From Streptomyces caniscabiei (GTDB lineage Bacteria > Actinomycetota > Actinomycetes > Streptomycetales > Streptomycetaceae): a stretch of 64,000 nt of DNA. A program made the position numbers and the translations under genes. The DNA lies in the NCBI RefSeq assembly GCF_014930365.1, contig NZ_JABXWI010000017.1, positions 127,204 to 191,203 on the forward strand, given 5' to 3'. Below are positions 8,611 through 17,400 of this stretch, piece by piece (position 1 is the stretch's first letter; every line of letters starts with the position of its first letter). The notes below the pieces were generated by a model. It did no database searches. It was not told the DNA's origin and worked only from the letters and a program-made list of their open reading frames with translations.

Positions 8611-9057
8611 TTACTGCCGTGCCGCCAGGTCCGCCAGTACCTGGTGCAGCGGCTCCGTGACCCTGCGCCGGTACTCCTGGATCGCCCAGCCGTTGCCGTC
8701 CGGGTCCGTGAAGTACATGAAGGTGGCGCCGTCGTCGGGGGCGTACTGGACGGGCTCGGAGACGTCGAGGCCGCGTTCGCGGAGCTCGGCGTGGGCGGCC
8801 TTGATGTCGGCGACGCAGAGCTGGAGGCCCTGGTAGGAGCCGGGGGCCGGCGTGGTCTCGCCCTGGGTCATGTCCCAGATGGCGTCGCCGAGGGCGATCG
8901 AACAGCCGGAGCCCGGGGGAGTCAGCTGGACGATCCGCATGCCCGGCATGACCTCCTGGTCGATGTCGACGTGGAAACCGACCTTGTCCCGGTAGAAGTC
9001 CCGGGCCCGGTCGATGTCGCTCACCGGCAGTGGAATCACTTCGAGCGTGTACTGCAT
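8611..9057 (-). CDS. VOC (glyoxalase/bleomycin resistance) family protein
   Basis: 148 residues, a single vicinal-oxygen-chelate domain built of two beta-alpha-beta-beta-beta halves. Half one: EVIPLPVSDIDRARDFYRDKVGF, then MRIVQLTPPGSGCSI. Half two: GLQLCVADIKAAHAELRERGLDV, then FMYFTDPDGNGWAIQEY, the usual C-terminal Glu ligand segment. Substrate cannot be inferred. GGAGG is seven bases before the ATG. Confidence 0.93.
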   Translation of the reverse strand: MQYTLEVIPLPVSDIDRARDFYRDKVGFHVDIDQEVMPGMRIVQLTPPGSGCSIALGDAIWDMTQGETTPAPGSYQGLQLCVADIKAAHAELRERGLDVSEPVQYAPDDGATFMYFTDPDGNGWAIQEYRRRVTEPLHQVLADLAARQ

Positions 9058-9249
9058 CCCTGGTCCTCCAAGTCGCCTTCGACTCTCCGCCTCGGCCGGA
9101 CCGCCACCGCGTCCGGCCGGACGGCTCTCCCCAACCGAAGCCGAAAACCGTGCCGGGCGCCACCGAGAAGACGAAAGCCCGCCCCGCACGGTGCCGAAAC
9201 CAGCCGTCGCGTACGTCGAAGAGCCGAGAACCGCCGTACTTCCGGAAGC

Positions 9250-9690
9250 TCAGCCCCTGTCCACCGTGCCGAGCCGCCGTGCCAGCACGGCCACACCGGC
9301 GGGCATCCCGACCAGGTAGCCGACGACGAGTCCGATGCCCTGGTCGGCTGCCGGGGGAAGGACCCAGTTCGTCGCCGCGGCCACCGGCAGGGCCACCGCT
9401 CCCAGTGTCAGGAACGCGGCGACGGCCGCGAGCCCGCGCGGCCTTCGTCCCGCGCCGAACAGCTCGACCGCGGGCCCGCACGAGGTCATGGCGACCACCG
9501 TGGCGAAGAGCCCGGGATCGGGCAGCCACCCGAAGGGCCACCCCACCAGCACGACGAGCCCGGCCAGGACGAGACCGACGGCCTCCAGCAGCACGGTGGT
9601 CACCACCGGCTCCGACGCCACCACCGAACGCCACGAAGGACGCCGTACCGCACTGTCCCCACCGTCCTGCGCGTCCTGTCCACCGGCCAC
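9250..9690 (-). CDS. Small integral membrane protein
   Basis: 146 residues with about four hydrophobic segments (TTVLLEAVGLVLAGLVVLVG; a stretch around LFATVVAMTS; AAVAAFLTLGAVALPVAAA; IGLVVGYLVGMPAGVAVLA). No recognised family. The GTG at 9690 gives the hydrophilic N-terminus MAGGQDAQDGGDSAVRRP; a GTG at 9750 would add 20 Arg-rich residues and cannot be excluded. It is divergent from glnE. Confidence 0.65.
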   Translation of the reverse strand: MAGGQDAQDGGDSAVRRPSWRSVVASEPVVTTVLLEAVGLVLAGLVVLVGWPFGWLPDPGLFATVVAMTSCGPAVELFGAGRRPRGLAAVAAFLTLGAVALPVAAATNWVLPPAADQGIGLVVGYLVGMPAGVAVLARRLGTVDRG

Positions 9691-9944
9691 CTCCGCAGCG
9701 TAGCCCCGGGCCCGGCGGACGCGACCGGTCCGGATCGAAGCACCGGCCACCGGCCCGCCCCGGCCCGCCCCGGCCCTGTGGATCGGTCGACGCCGCCGAA
9801 CCCGCCGAACCCCGCCCCCGCCGACCGGCGCTTCGGCCAGGTACTGCGGTTAGGCTCGTGCTCGTACGACCTTGATCGGCGGAGTCGGGCGATCGGGTGG
9901 GCGGACGAGTGGACGAGCGGGCTTGATCCGACGGGAGGCCTGGG

Positions 9945-12900
9945 ATGACGGCGCCGGGGCGCAGGAGCAGCACGTTCTCGCGACTGCTGCGGCACGGTTT
10001 CACCGACGCCGGCGCCGCCGAGCGCCTGCTGGAGAGCGAGGAACTGTCCGCCGTACGGGGCGACCCGGTCCTGCTGGACGCGCTCGGGGCGACCGCCGAC
10101 CCGAACCTCGCGCTGTTGGGCCTCGTCCGGCTGCTGGAGGCGCAGCCGGACCGGACGTCCCGGCGGGCGCTGCTGGACACGTTGATAGCGGCCAAGCCGC
10201 TGCGGGACCGGCTGCTGGGGGTGCTCGGCGCGTCCGCCGCACTCGGTGACCATCTGGCCCGGCACGCGCAGGACTGGCAGGCGCTCGTGACGTACGAGCC
10301 GCGCGATCTGCATCCGGGCGTCGAGGAGTTCGAGCGGGGGCTCGCGGAGGCGAGCGACCCGGTATCCCTCCGGGTCGCCTACCGCCGCTGTCTGCTCTCC
10401 ATCGCCGCCCGTGACGTCTGCGGCACGACGGACGTCGCCCAGACCGCCGCCGAGCTGGCCGACCTCGCCACCGCCACCCTGCGCGCCGCCCTCGCGATCG
10501 CCCGTGCCGCCGCGCCGGAGGACGCGGCGCTGTGCCGGCTCGCGGTGATCGCGATGGGCAAGTGCGGTGGCCACGAACTCAATTACGTCTCCGACGTCGA
10601 CGTCATCTTCGTCGGGGAGACGGCGGACGGGGCCGACGAGCAGAAGGCGATCCGGGCCGCCACCCGGCTCGCCTCGCACATGATGCGGGTCTGCTCCGAG
10701 ACGACCGTCGAGGGCAGCATCTGGCCGGTCGACGCCAATCTGCGGCCGGAGGGCCGCAACGGCCCGCTCGTGCGGACCCTCAGCAGCCATCTGGCGTACT
10801 ACCAACGGTGGGCGAAGACCTGGGAGTTCCAGGCACTGCTCAAGGCCCGGCCGGTCGCGGGGGACCTGGAACTGGGCGAGGCGTACGTCGCCGCGCTCGA
10901 ACCGCTCGTGTGGAAGGCCGCCGAGCGGGAGAACTTCGTCACCGACGTGCAGCGCATGCGGCGCCGGGTGGTCGAGAACATCCCCGCCGCCGAGGTCGAC
11001 CGCCAGCTCAAGCTCGGTCCGGGCGGCCTGCGGGACGTCGAGTTCGCCGTCCAGATGCTCCAGCTCGTGCACGGTCGCGCCGACACGTCGCTGCGCAGCG
11101 GGACCACCCTCGACGCGCTGGGCGCGCTGGCCGCCGGCGGGTACGTGGGCCGGACGGACGCGGCCCAGCTCGACGCCGCCTACCGCTTCCTGCGGTCCAT
11201 GGAGCACCGCATCCAGCTCTACCGGCTGCGCCGCACCCACCTCGTCCCCGAGGGCGACGACGACCTGCGGCGCCTCGGCCGCTCGCTCGGTCTGCGCACC
11301 GATCCGATCGCCGACCTCAACCGCGAGTGGCGGCGCCACGCGGCCGTCGTACGACGGCTGCACGAGAAGCTCTTCTACCGCCCGCTCCTTGACGCCGTCG
11401 CCCAACTCGCCCCCGGCGAGACCAGGTTGAGCGCCGACGCGGCCCGCGAACGCCTCGTGGCCCTCGGCTATGCCGACCCCGCCGCGGCCCTGCGCCATCT
11501 GGAGGCCCTGGCCTCCGGTGTCTCCCGCAAGGCCGCGATCCAACGCACGCTGCTGCCCGTCCTGTTGGGCTGGTTCGCCGACTCCGCCGATCCGGACGCG
11601 GGTCTGCTGGGCTTCCGTAAGGTCTCCGACGCCCTCGGCCGGACCCCGTGGTACCTCCGGTTGCTGCGCGACGAGGGCGCGGCGGCGGAGAACCTGGCCC
11701 GGGTGCTCTCCGCGGGACGCCTGGCGCCCGACCTCCTCATGCGCGCCCCCGAGGCGGTCTCACTCCTCGGCGACGGGGACGGTGTCGCCGGGGGCGCGGG
11801 CGGTCTCGAACCCCGAGGACGCGCCCAGCTGGAACAGGAGATCCTCGCCGCCGTGGGCCGGGCCGACGGCGCCCAGCAGGGTGTCACGGCCGCGCGCGGC
11901 GTCCGCCGCCGGGAGCTGTTCCGGACGGCCGCCCTGGACATCGTCGGCTCCTACGGCACCGAGGCGTCCCCGGCGACCGCCGACCAGGGGGCCCTGGTGG
12001 ACCTCGTCGGCGGCGCGGTCTCCGACCTGACGGCCGTGACCCTCGCGGGCACCCTGCGGGCCGTGGTCCGCGAGGGCTGGGGCGACACCCTCCCCACCCG
12101 CTTCGCGGTGATCGGCATGGGCCGCTTCGGCGGCCACGAACTGGCCTACGGCTCCGACGCCGACGTGCTGTTCGTCCACGAACCCCGGCAGGGCGCCGAC
12201 GACCAGGAGGCGGCCCGCGCCGCGAACGCGGTCGTCTCCGAGATGCGCAGGCTGCTCCAGGCACCGAGCGCCGACCCGCCCCTCCTCATCGACGCGGACC
12301 TGCGGCCCGAGGGCAAGACCGGCCCGCTCGTACGGACGCTGAAGTCGTACGAGGCCTACTACCGCCGGTGGTCGCTGGTGTGGGAGTCGCAGGCCCTGCT
12401 GCGCGCCGAACCGGTCGCCGGGGACATGGAGCTGGGCCGCCGCTTCATCGACCTCGTCGATCCGCTGCGCTACCCGGCGGACGGGCTCGGCGACGACGCC
12501 GTGCGCGAGATCCGGCGCCTCAAGGCCCGTATGGAGTCGGAGCGGTTGCCGCGCGGCGCCGATCCGACGCTGCACACCAAGCTCGGCCGCGGCGGCCTCT
12601 CCGACGTCGAGTGGACCGTCCAGCTCCTCCAGCTCCAGCACGGCCACCGCGAGCCGGACCTGCGCACGACCCGCACCCGCGAGGCGCTGGCCGCCGCCCG
12701 CGAGGCCGGCCTGGTGAGCGCCGAGGACGCGGCCACCCTGGACGAGGCCTGGGTGCTGGCCACCCGCGTCCGCAACGCCGTGATGCTCGTCCGGGGCCGC
12801 GCGGGCGACACCTTCCCCTCCCACGGCCGCGAACTCGCCGCCGTCGGGCGGTACTTGGGATACGGCCCGGGGCATGTGGGCGACATGCTCGACGACTACC

Positions 12901-12956
12901 GCCGGATCACCCGACGGGCTCGGGGCGTGGTGGAGGAGTTGTTCTACGGGGGGTGA
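9945..12956 (+). CDS. glnE: Bifunctional glutamine synthetase adenylyltransferase/deadenylyltransferase
   Basis: 1003-residue regulator of GlnA. It attaches AMP to, or removes it from, the Tyr397 hydroxyl in response to nitrogen state. Two nucleotidyltransferase domains are visible, each with G-x-G-G-H-E-L-x(3)-S-D-x-D: GKCGGHELNYVSDVDVIFV near residue 204 (adenylyl-removing half) and GMGRFGGHELAYGSDADVLF near 724 (adenylylating half). Each is followed by DxNLRPEG or DADLRPEG and a helical GlnE linker. GGGAGG lies six bases before the ATG. The substrate GlnA is encoded at 59.6-61.0 kb. Actinobacteria lack an obvious GlnB/GlnD link for GlnE in many cases; nothing here clarifies that. Confidence 0.97.
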   Translation: MTAPGRRSSTFSRLLRHGFTDAGAAERLLESEELSAVRGDPVLLDALGATADPNLALLGLVRLLEAQPDRTSRRALLDTLIAAKPLRDRLLGVLGASAALGDHLARHAQDWQALVTYEPRDLHPGVEEFERGLAEASDPVSLRVAYRRCLLSIAARDVCGTTDVAQTAAELADLATATLRAALAIARAAAPEDAALCRLAVIAMGKCGGHELNYVSDVDVIFVGETADGADEQKAIRAATRLASHMMRVCSETTVEGSIWPVDANLRPEGRNGPLVRTLSSHLAYYQRWAKTWEFQALLKARPVAGDLELGEAYVAALEPLVWKAAERENFVTDVQRMRRRVVENIPAAEVDRQLKLGPGGLRDVEFAVQMLQLVHGRADTSLRSGTTLDALGALAAGGYVGRTDAAQLDAAYRFLRSMEHRIQLYRLRRTHLVPEGDDDLRRLGRSLGLRTDPIADLNREWRRHAAVVRRLHEKLFYRPLLDAVAQLAPGETRLSADAARERLVALGYADPAAALRHLEALASGVSRKAAIQRTLLPVLLGWFADSADPDAGLLGFRKVSDALGRTPWYLRLLRDEGAAAENLARVLSAGRLAPDLLMRAPEAVSLLGDGDGVAGGAGGLEPRGRAQLEQEILAAVGRADGAQQGVTAARGVRRRELFRTAALDIVGSYGTEASPATADQGALVDLVGGAVSDLTAVTLAGTLRAVVREGWGDTLPTRFAVIGMGRFGGHELAYGSDADVLFVHEPRQGADDQEAARAANAVVSEMRRLLQAPSADPPLLIDADLRPEGKTGPLVRTLKSYEAYYRRWSLVWESQALLRAEPVAGDMELGRRFIDLVDPLRYPADGLGDDAVREIRRLKARMESERLPRGADPTLHTKLGRGGLSDVEWTVQLLQLQHGHREPDLRTTRTREALAAAREAGLVSAEDAATLDEAWVLATRVRNAVMLVRGRAGDTFPSHGRELAAVGRYLGYGPGHVGDMLDDYRRITRRARGVVEELFYGG

Positions 12957-13938
12957 GGTCGGCACCCTCGTCACCGGCGGTCAGGTCGGCACCCTCGTCA
13001 CCGGCGGTCAGGTCGGCACCCTCGCCGCCGGCGGGCCTGGCGGCGCGGCGCGGCCTGGTCAGGGCCACCCCCGCCAGGACCACCACCATCCCCGCGATCA
13101 CCCGGGTGCCCACCCGCTCGTCGAGGAACAGCGCACCCAGGGCGATCGACACCACCGGCAGCAGATAGCCGACCGTCGCCGCGCTCGTCGCTCCCTCGTC
13201 CGCGATCAGGCGGTAGTTGAGGTAGAAGGTGATCCCCGTCCCGAAGATCCCCAGGACGGCCACCGCGAGCAGGGCGGTCGGATCCGCCCCGGACGCACCG
13301 GCGGCCCCCGCGGGCCGGGCGTCCGCCGCCCACCCCGTCGTCGCCCACCCGGCCGCCGCCCATCCCGTCGCCGTCAGCAGCTGCGCGGCGGAGACGGCGA
13401 GCGGCGCGTCGCGGCCCGTCAGATGGCGGCCCATGTACGCGAAGGCCACCGCGTAGCTGACGGCCGCCCCGAGCAGCGCGAGCGCGCCCCCGGTCATCAG
13501 ACCGGCCCGCTGCCAGGGCGCGAAGATCAGCAGGACGCCGGTGAAACCGAGGAGGAGACCGGCGACGCGGGCGGGGGAGAGGGGCCGGTCGGTCCCGAGG
13601 GCGAGGCCGAGGAGCAGGGCCCACAGCGGGGTCGTCGCGTTGAGGACGCCCGCCGTGCCGGAGTCGACGGTCTGCTCGCCGATGCCGAAGAGCGCGAACG
13701 GCAGGGCGTTGCAGAAGAAGGCGGCGACCAGCAGATGGGCCCAGGTCCTGCGGTCGCGCGGCAGGCGCTGGCGGGCGGCCAGGGCGAGGGCCAGCAGGAC
13801 CGCCGCGCCCAGCGCGCAGCGCGCGACCGTGATCTGGAGCGGGGACATGCCGTGGTCGAGGGCGAGCTTGATCCAGAGGAAGCCCGAGCCCCAGAGCAGG
13901 GCGAGGAGGGCCATACGGAGGGTGGACGCGAGAGGCAT
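12907..13938 (-). CDS. EamA/DMT-family exporter
   Basis: 343-residue drug/metabolite transporter with about ten transmembrane helices in two EamA repeats (first from LRMALLALLWGSGFLWIKLAL, second from LALLGAAVSYAVAFAYMG). The hydrophilic C-terminus carries a 9-residue repeat (GADLTAGDE, about 2.5 copies) encoded by the tandem DNA repeat at 12957-13037. Its last 50 bases overlap the 3' end of convergent glnE. The start was chosen at MPLASTLRM because GGAG lies four bases upstream. It is divergent from the LysR gene at 14012, the typical arrangement of an exporter and its LysR activator. Substrate unknown. Confidence 0.92.
   Translation of the reverse strand: MPLASTLRMALLALLWGSGFLWIKLALDHGMSPLQITVARCALGAAVLLALALAARQRLPRDRRTWAHLLVAAFFCNALPFALFGIGEQTVDSGTAGVLNATTPLWALLLGLALGTDRPLSPARVAGLLLGFTGVLLIFAPWQRAGLMTGGALALLGAAVSYAVAFAYMGRHLTGRDAPLAVSAAQLLTATGWAAAGWATTGWAADARPAGAAGASGADPTALLAVAVLGIFGTGITFYLNYRLIADEGATSAATVGYLLPVVSIALGALFLDERVGTRVIAGMVVVLAGVALTRPRRAARPAGGEGADLTAGDEGADLTAGDEGADLTPRRTTPPPRPEPVG
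12957..13037. repeat. Three tandem copies of a 27-bp repeat
   Basis: Copies at 12957-12983 and 12984-13010 are identical; 13011-13037 diverges at its end. The first copy abuts the glnE stop codon. The repeat encodes the 9-residue repeats at the C-terminus of the EamA exporter. Confidence 0.95.
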
Positions 13939-13984
13939 GTGCTCCACGGTCGGGCACCGGGACACATAAGGACAAGCGAAGAAT

Positions 13985-13996
13985 GGTGCAGGCACC
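13985..13996. promoter_or_regulatory. Candidate LysR operator
   Basis: Inverted repeat GGTGC-AG-GCACC in the 73-base divergent gap between the EamA and LysR genes. Position suits an autoregulatory LysR site; the assignment is inference. Confidence 0.4.
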
Positions 13997-14011
13997 GTTA
14001 AGCTGAACTAC

Positions 14012-14908
14012 ATGATGGATGTGCGGCGGATGCAGGTGCTCAGGACCGTGGTGACCACTGGCTCGGTGACGGCCGCCGCGAGCGCCCTCGGCTACACCCC
14101 GTCCGCGATCAGCCAGCAGATCGCCGCCCTGGAGAAGGAGGCCGGGATCTCTCTGCTGGAGCGGGTCGGGCGGGGGGTGCGGCCCACGGAGGCCGGGCTG
14201 GTGCTCACTGAGTACGCGGGGGCGATCGGGCGGCAGGTCGCCGAGGCGGAGGCCGCCCTCGCCGATCTGCGGACCGGGCGCACGGGGCGACTGGCCGTGC
14301 GGTACTTCGCCACGGCCGGCGCCGCTCTGGTGGCCCCCGCCGTCGCCCGGCTGCGCGCCGAGCACCCCGGCGTCCGTGTCGAGCTGAAGCTCGTCGACCC
14401 CGACGACCCGCTCCCGGTGGTCCGGGAGGGGCGGGCCGACCTCGCGCTCGTCGTACGGCCGCGCGGCGCCGACCCCGACGGCGTACGGCTGCTGCACCTG
14501 CTCGACGACCCCTACGCCGCCGTCCTGTCCGCCGCGCACCCCCTCGCCGACCGGCCCGAGCTGGCCCTGTCCGACCTCGCCGACGAGCCGTGGGTGGGCA
14601 GCGAATGGCCGGGGCCCTGTCTGGACGCCCAGCTGGAGGCGTGCGCCGCGGCCGGCTTCCGGCCCCGCTTCGTGGTGGAGAGCGAGGACTACGCGACCGC
14701 CCAGGGCTTCGTGGCCGCCGGGCTCGGCGTCGGTCTCATCCCCCGGCTCGGCCTCGGCAGCACCCATCCCGACGTGGTCGTTCGCCGTTTCACGGGCCCG
14801 GAACCCCTGCGCTCCATCCACGCGGCCGTACGCGAGAGCGCCCCACCGCAGCCCGCCCTGCGGACGTTCGTCAGGGCGCTCAGGGAAGCCGCCGGCGCTA
14901 CGACTTGA
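14012..14908 (+). CDS. LysR-family transcriptional regulator
   Basis: 298 residues. The N-terminal winged helix-turn-helix is MQVLRTVVTTGSVTAAASAL followed by GYTPSAISQQIAALEKEAG. A linker helix follows, then a periplasmic-binding-like effector domain from about residue 90 (RLAVRYFATAGAALVAPAVA). It is divergently transcribed from the EamA exporter and probably controls it. The start may be the second ATG (14015). The ribosome binding site is weak. Its last 11 bases overlap the convergent PAP2 gene. Confidence 0.93.
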   Translation: MMDVRRMQVLRTVVTTGSVTAAASALGYTPSAISQQIAALEKEAGISLLERVGRGVRPTEAGLVLTEYAGAIGRQVAEAEAALADLRTGRTGRLAVRYFATAGAALVAPAVARLRAEHPGVRVELKLVDPDDPLPVVREGRADLALVVRPRGADPDGVRLLHLLDDPYAAVLSAAHPLADRPELALSDLADEPWVGSEWPGPCLDAQLEACAAAGFRPRFVVESEDYATAQGFVAAGLGVGLIPRLGLGSTHPDVVVRRFTGPEPLRSIHAAVRESAPPQPALRTFVRALREAAGATT

Positions 14909-15767
14909 CCGGTGCCGGCTCCGGCTCCGGTTCCCGGATGCTCCCCGTGACCTGGCGCGGCAGCGCGTACGGCAGGGCGCCGTACCAGATCCGGGCCACG
15001 GCGAAGCCGAAGGCCAGGCAGATCATGCCGCCGACCGCGTCCAGCCAGAAGTGGTTGGCGGTGGCGACGATGACCACGAGCGTCAGCGTGGGATAGAGCA
15101 GGCCCAGCACCCGCACCCACGGCACCGACGCCAGCGCGAAGATCGTGAGCCCGCACCACAGCGACCACCCGATGTGCATGGACGGCATCGCCGCGTACTG
15201 GTTCGACATGTTCTTCAGATCGCCCGAGGCCATGGAGCCCCAGGTCTGATGGACGACGACGGTGTCGATGAAGCTCTCGCCGGTCATCAGACGGGGCGGG
15301 GCCAGCGGATAGAAGTAGTAGCCGACCAGGGCCACGGCGGTGGTGGCGAAGAGGACCAGACGCGTCGCAGCGTAACGCCCCGGATGACTACGGTAGATCC
15401 ACACGAGGACACCGAGCGTGACGATGAAGTGCAGGGTCGCGTAGTAGTAGTTCATGCCGACGATCAGCCACGTGACCGAGTTCACGGAGTGATTGATCGT
15501 CTCCTCGACCGCGATCCCGAGGTGGTGCTCCATCCTCCAGATCCAGTCGGCGTTCTCCAGCGCCTGCGTCCTCTGCTCGGGGACCGCGTTGCGGATCAGG
15601 GAGTACGTCCAGTAACTCACCGCGATCAGCAGGATCTCGAACCAGAAACGAGGCCGACGGGGAACCCTCAGCCGGTGCAGGAACCTCTGCTCCGGCGCGT
15701 CCGTGACGGACCGCGGAGCGGCCTGCTCCCGGCCTTCCTCCAGTGTCGTCACGGTCGTATCACCCAT
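14898..15767 (-). CDS. PAP2-superfamily membrane phosphatase
   Basis: 289-residue integral membrane protein with about six helices. It has the phosphatidic acid phosphatase signature: AMPSMHIGWSLW (PSMH, second motif) and ATANHFWLDAVGG (third motif, His and Asp). The shape, with the catalytic motifs in the C-terminal half and a preceding APPRLMTGESF segment, is the inositol-phosphoceramide-synthase-like PAP2 subtype common in Streptomyces; the substrate is probably a polyprenyl or lipid phosphate. An in-frame GTG two codons upstream (15773) is an alternative start. Convergent with LysR. Confidence 0.9.
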   Translation of the reverse strand: MGDTTVTTLEEGREQAAPRSVTDAPEQRFLHRLRVPRRPRFWFEILLIAVSYWTYSLIRNAVPEQRTQALENADWIWRMEHHLGIAVEETINHSVNSVTWLIVGMNYYYATLHFIVTLGVLVWIYRSHPGRYAATRLVLFATTAVALVGYYFYPLAPPRLMTGESFIDTVVVHQTWGSMASGDLKNMSNQYAAMPSMHIGWSLWCGLTIFALASVPWVRVLGLLYPTLTLVVIVATANHFWLDAVGGMICLAFGFAVARIWYGALPYALPRQVTGSIREPEPEPAPVKS

Positions 15768-15899
15768 GGGCACAGAGTCTGCCAGAAATCCGGTACCCCA
15801 CCGATCATCCTCTGGTCGGGTTCATCACGCACGTTCGTCGGGGTAGTGCCGAGAGCCCTCTCCTCCGTACGTACCGCATCGTTCCCCCATCTCTCCGTC

Positions 15900-17027
15900 T
15901 CAGGTACGAGAGCGGTCCCCAGGCGCCGAGGCGGTCGACCCCCGCACCACCAGTTCCGGCATGAACACGAACTCGCTGTGCGGCGCCGGAGTCCCGCCGA
16001 TCTCCTCCAGCAACGTCCGCACCGCCGCCTGCCCCATCGCCGGGACCGGCTTGCGGACGGTCGTCAGCGGCGGGTCGGTGAAGGCGATCAGCGGGGAGTC
16101 GTCGAAGCCGACGACCGAGACGTCGTCCGGGACCTCCAGCCCCCGCTGCCGGGCCGCGCGGATGGCACCCAGCGCCATCATGTCGCTGGCGCACACCACC
16201 GCCGTGCAGTCCCGGTCGATGAGCGCCATGGCCGCCGCCTGGCCACCCTCCAGGGTGTAGAGGGAGTGCTGGACGAGTTCGGACTCCACGGTCGCGGCCG
16301 CCAGCCCCAGCTGGTCCTGCATCGTGCGGACGAAGCCCTCGATCTTGCGCTGCACCGGCACGAAGCGCTTCGGGCCCAGCGCCAGACCTATCCGGGTGTG
16401 CCCGAGCGACACCAGATGCGTCACCGCCAGGGACATCGCCGCCCGGTCGTCCGGCGAGATGAAGGGGGCCTGCACCTTCGGCGAGAAACCGTCGACCAGG
16501 ACGAACGGCACGCCCTGGGCGCGCAGTTGCTCGTAACGCTGCATGTCGGCCGAGGTGTCGGCGTGCAGACCGGAGACGAAGATGATGCCGGCGACCCCCC
16601 GGTCGACGAGCATCTCCGTCAGCTCGTCCTCCGTGGATCCGCCGGGGGTCTGGGTGGCGAGCACCGGGGTGTACCCCTGCCGGGTCAGCGCCTGGCCGAT
16701 GACCTGCGCCAGGGCCGGGAATATGGGGTTCTCCAGCTCCGGGGTTATGAGGCCCACCAGGCCCGCGCTGCGCTGCCGCAGCCGGACCGGCCGCTCGTAG
16801 CCCAGCACGTCGAGGGCGGCCAGAACGGACTGGCGAGTGGTCGCGGCGACGCCCGGCTTCCCGTTCAGGACGCGGCTGACAGTCGCCTCGCTGACCCCCG
16901 CCTGGGCTGCGATGTCGGCAAGCCGTGTGGTCACAGCACTGGACTGTACCGGCCGGACCTGCGCTTGCCCACCGGCCCGGCGTCGCGGGCGGGCGGGGAT
17001 GCGGCCCACCGCGGGCTGCTGCGTCAT
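15900..17027 (-). CDS. malR: LacI-family maltose regulator MalR
   Basis: 375 residues. The LacI helix-turn-helix is TTRLADIAAQAGVSEATVSR then VLNGKPGVAA (about residues 33-62), followed by the sugar-binding core (LVGLITPELENPIFPALAQV; ending FMPELVVRGS). In Streptomyces MalR (Reg1) represses malEFG and secreted amylase genes and is relieved by maltose or maltotriose. ATG at 17027 has GAGGGA upstream and adds about 31 Arg/Pro-rich residues; a GTG at 16934 would give a 344-residue protein of more usual LacI length but lacks a clear ribosome binding site. It is divergent from malE, whose promoter region carries its likely operators. Confidence 0.94.
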   Translation of the reverse strand: MTQQPAVGRIPARPRRRAGGQAQVRPVQSSAVTTRLADIAAQAGVSEATVSRVLNGKPGVAATTRQSVLAALDVLGYERPVRLRQRSAGLVGLITPELENPIFPALAQVIGQALTRQGYTPVLATQTPGGSTEDELTEMLVDRGVAGIIFVSGLHADTSADMQRYEQLRAQGVPFVLVDGFSPKVQAPFISPDDRAAMSLAVTHLVSLGHTRIGLALGPKRFVPVQRKIEGFVRTMQDQLGLAAATVESELVQHSLYTLEGGQAAAMALIDRDCTAVVCASDMMALGAIRAARQRGLEVPDDVSVVGFDDSPLIAFTDPPLTTVRKPVPAMGQAAVRTLLEEIGGTPAPHSEFVFMPELVVRGSTASAPGDRSRT

Positions 17028-17400
17028 CGCGGTCCCTCGTGATTCTGGTCGGTGTCCGTGGGGGCGCCCCGCGTGCGCACGGGATGGCCTTCGCAAGGCG
17101 CTGACAGGGTGATGATGGCCGCCCGTGCCGGTGGTGGCAAGAGCTTGCAGAGTCTTGCACAGCCCCACGAACCCCCGCTGAGCGGCCCTGATATCAGGTT
17201 TCGGCCAAGTCGAGCGCAGGTCACGGGCCGGTAACCATCCCCCGTCGTTGCAATTTTTTGCAGCAAGGTCTTTCGTCGCGCTTACAACGCTGTTACGTTC
17301 GGCCTCGCCCGGCGGCGGCGATGGCGCGGCCGGAACTCGGCAGGAGCGGCGGACGGGGCCCTCCGCCCAGCACACGGGCTTTCACCCTCAAGGAGATCTC
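17028..17400 (+). promoter_or_regulatory. malR-malE control region with MalR-type operators
   Basis: 373-base divergent region. It contains GCAAG-AG-CTTGC (17137-17148) with direct copies CTTGCAG (17144-17150) and CTTGCAC (17154-17160), then TTGC-A-GCAA within 17258-17267, preceded by TTGCAATTTTT. These share the CTTGC/GCAAG half-sites also found before the amylase (23848) and near 25360. AAGGAG at 17389-17394 serves malE. The sites nearest malE are well placed to block its promoter; the distal set could autoregulate malR. Confidence 0.75.
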
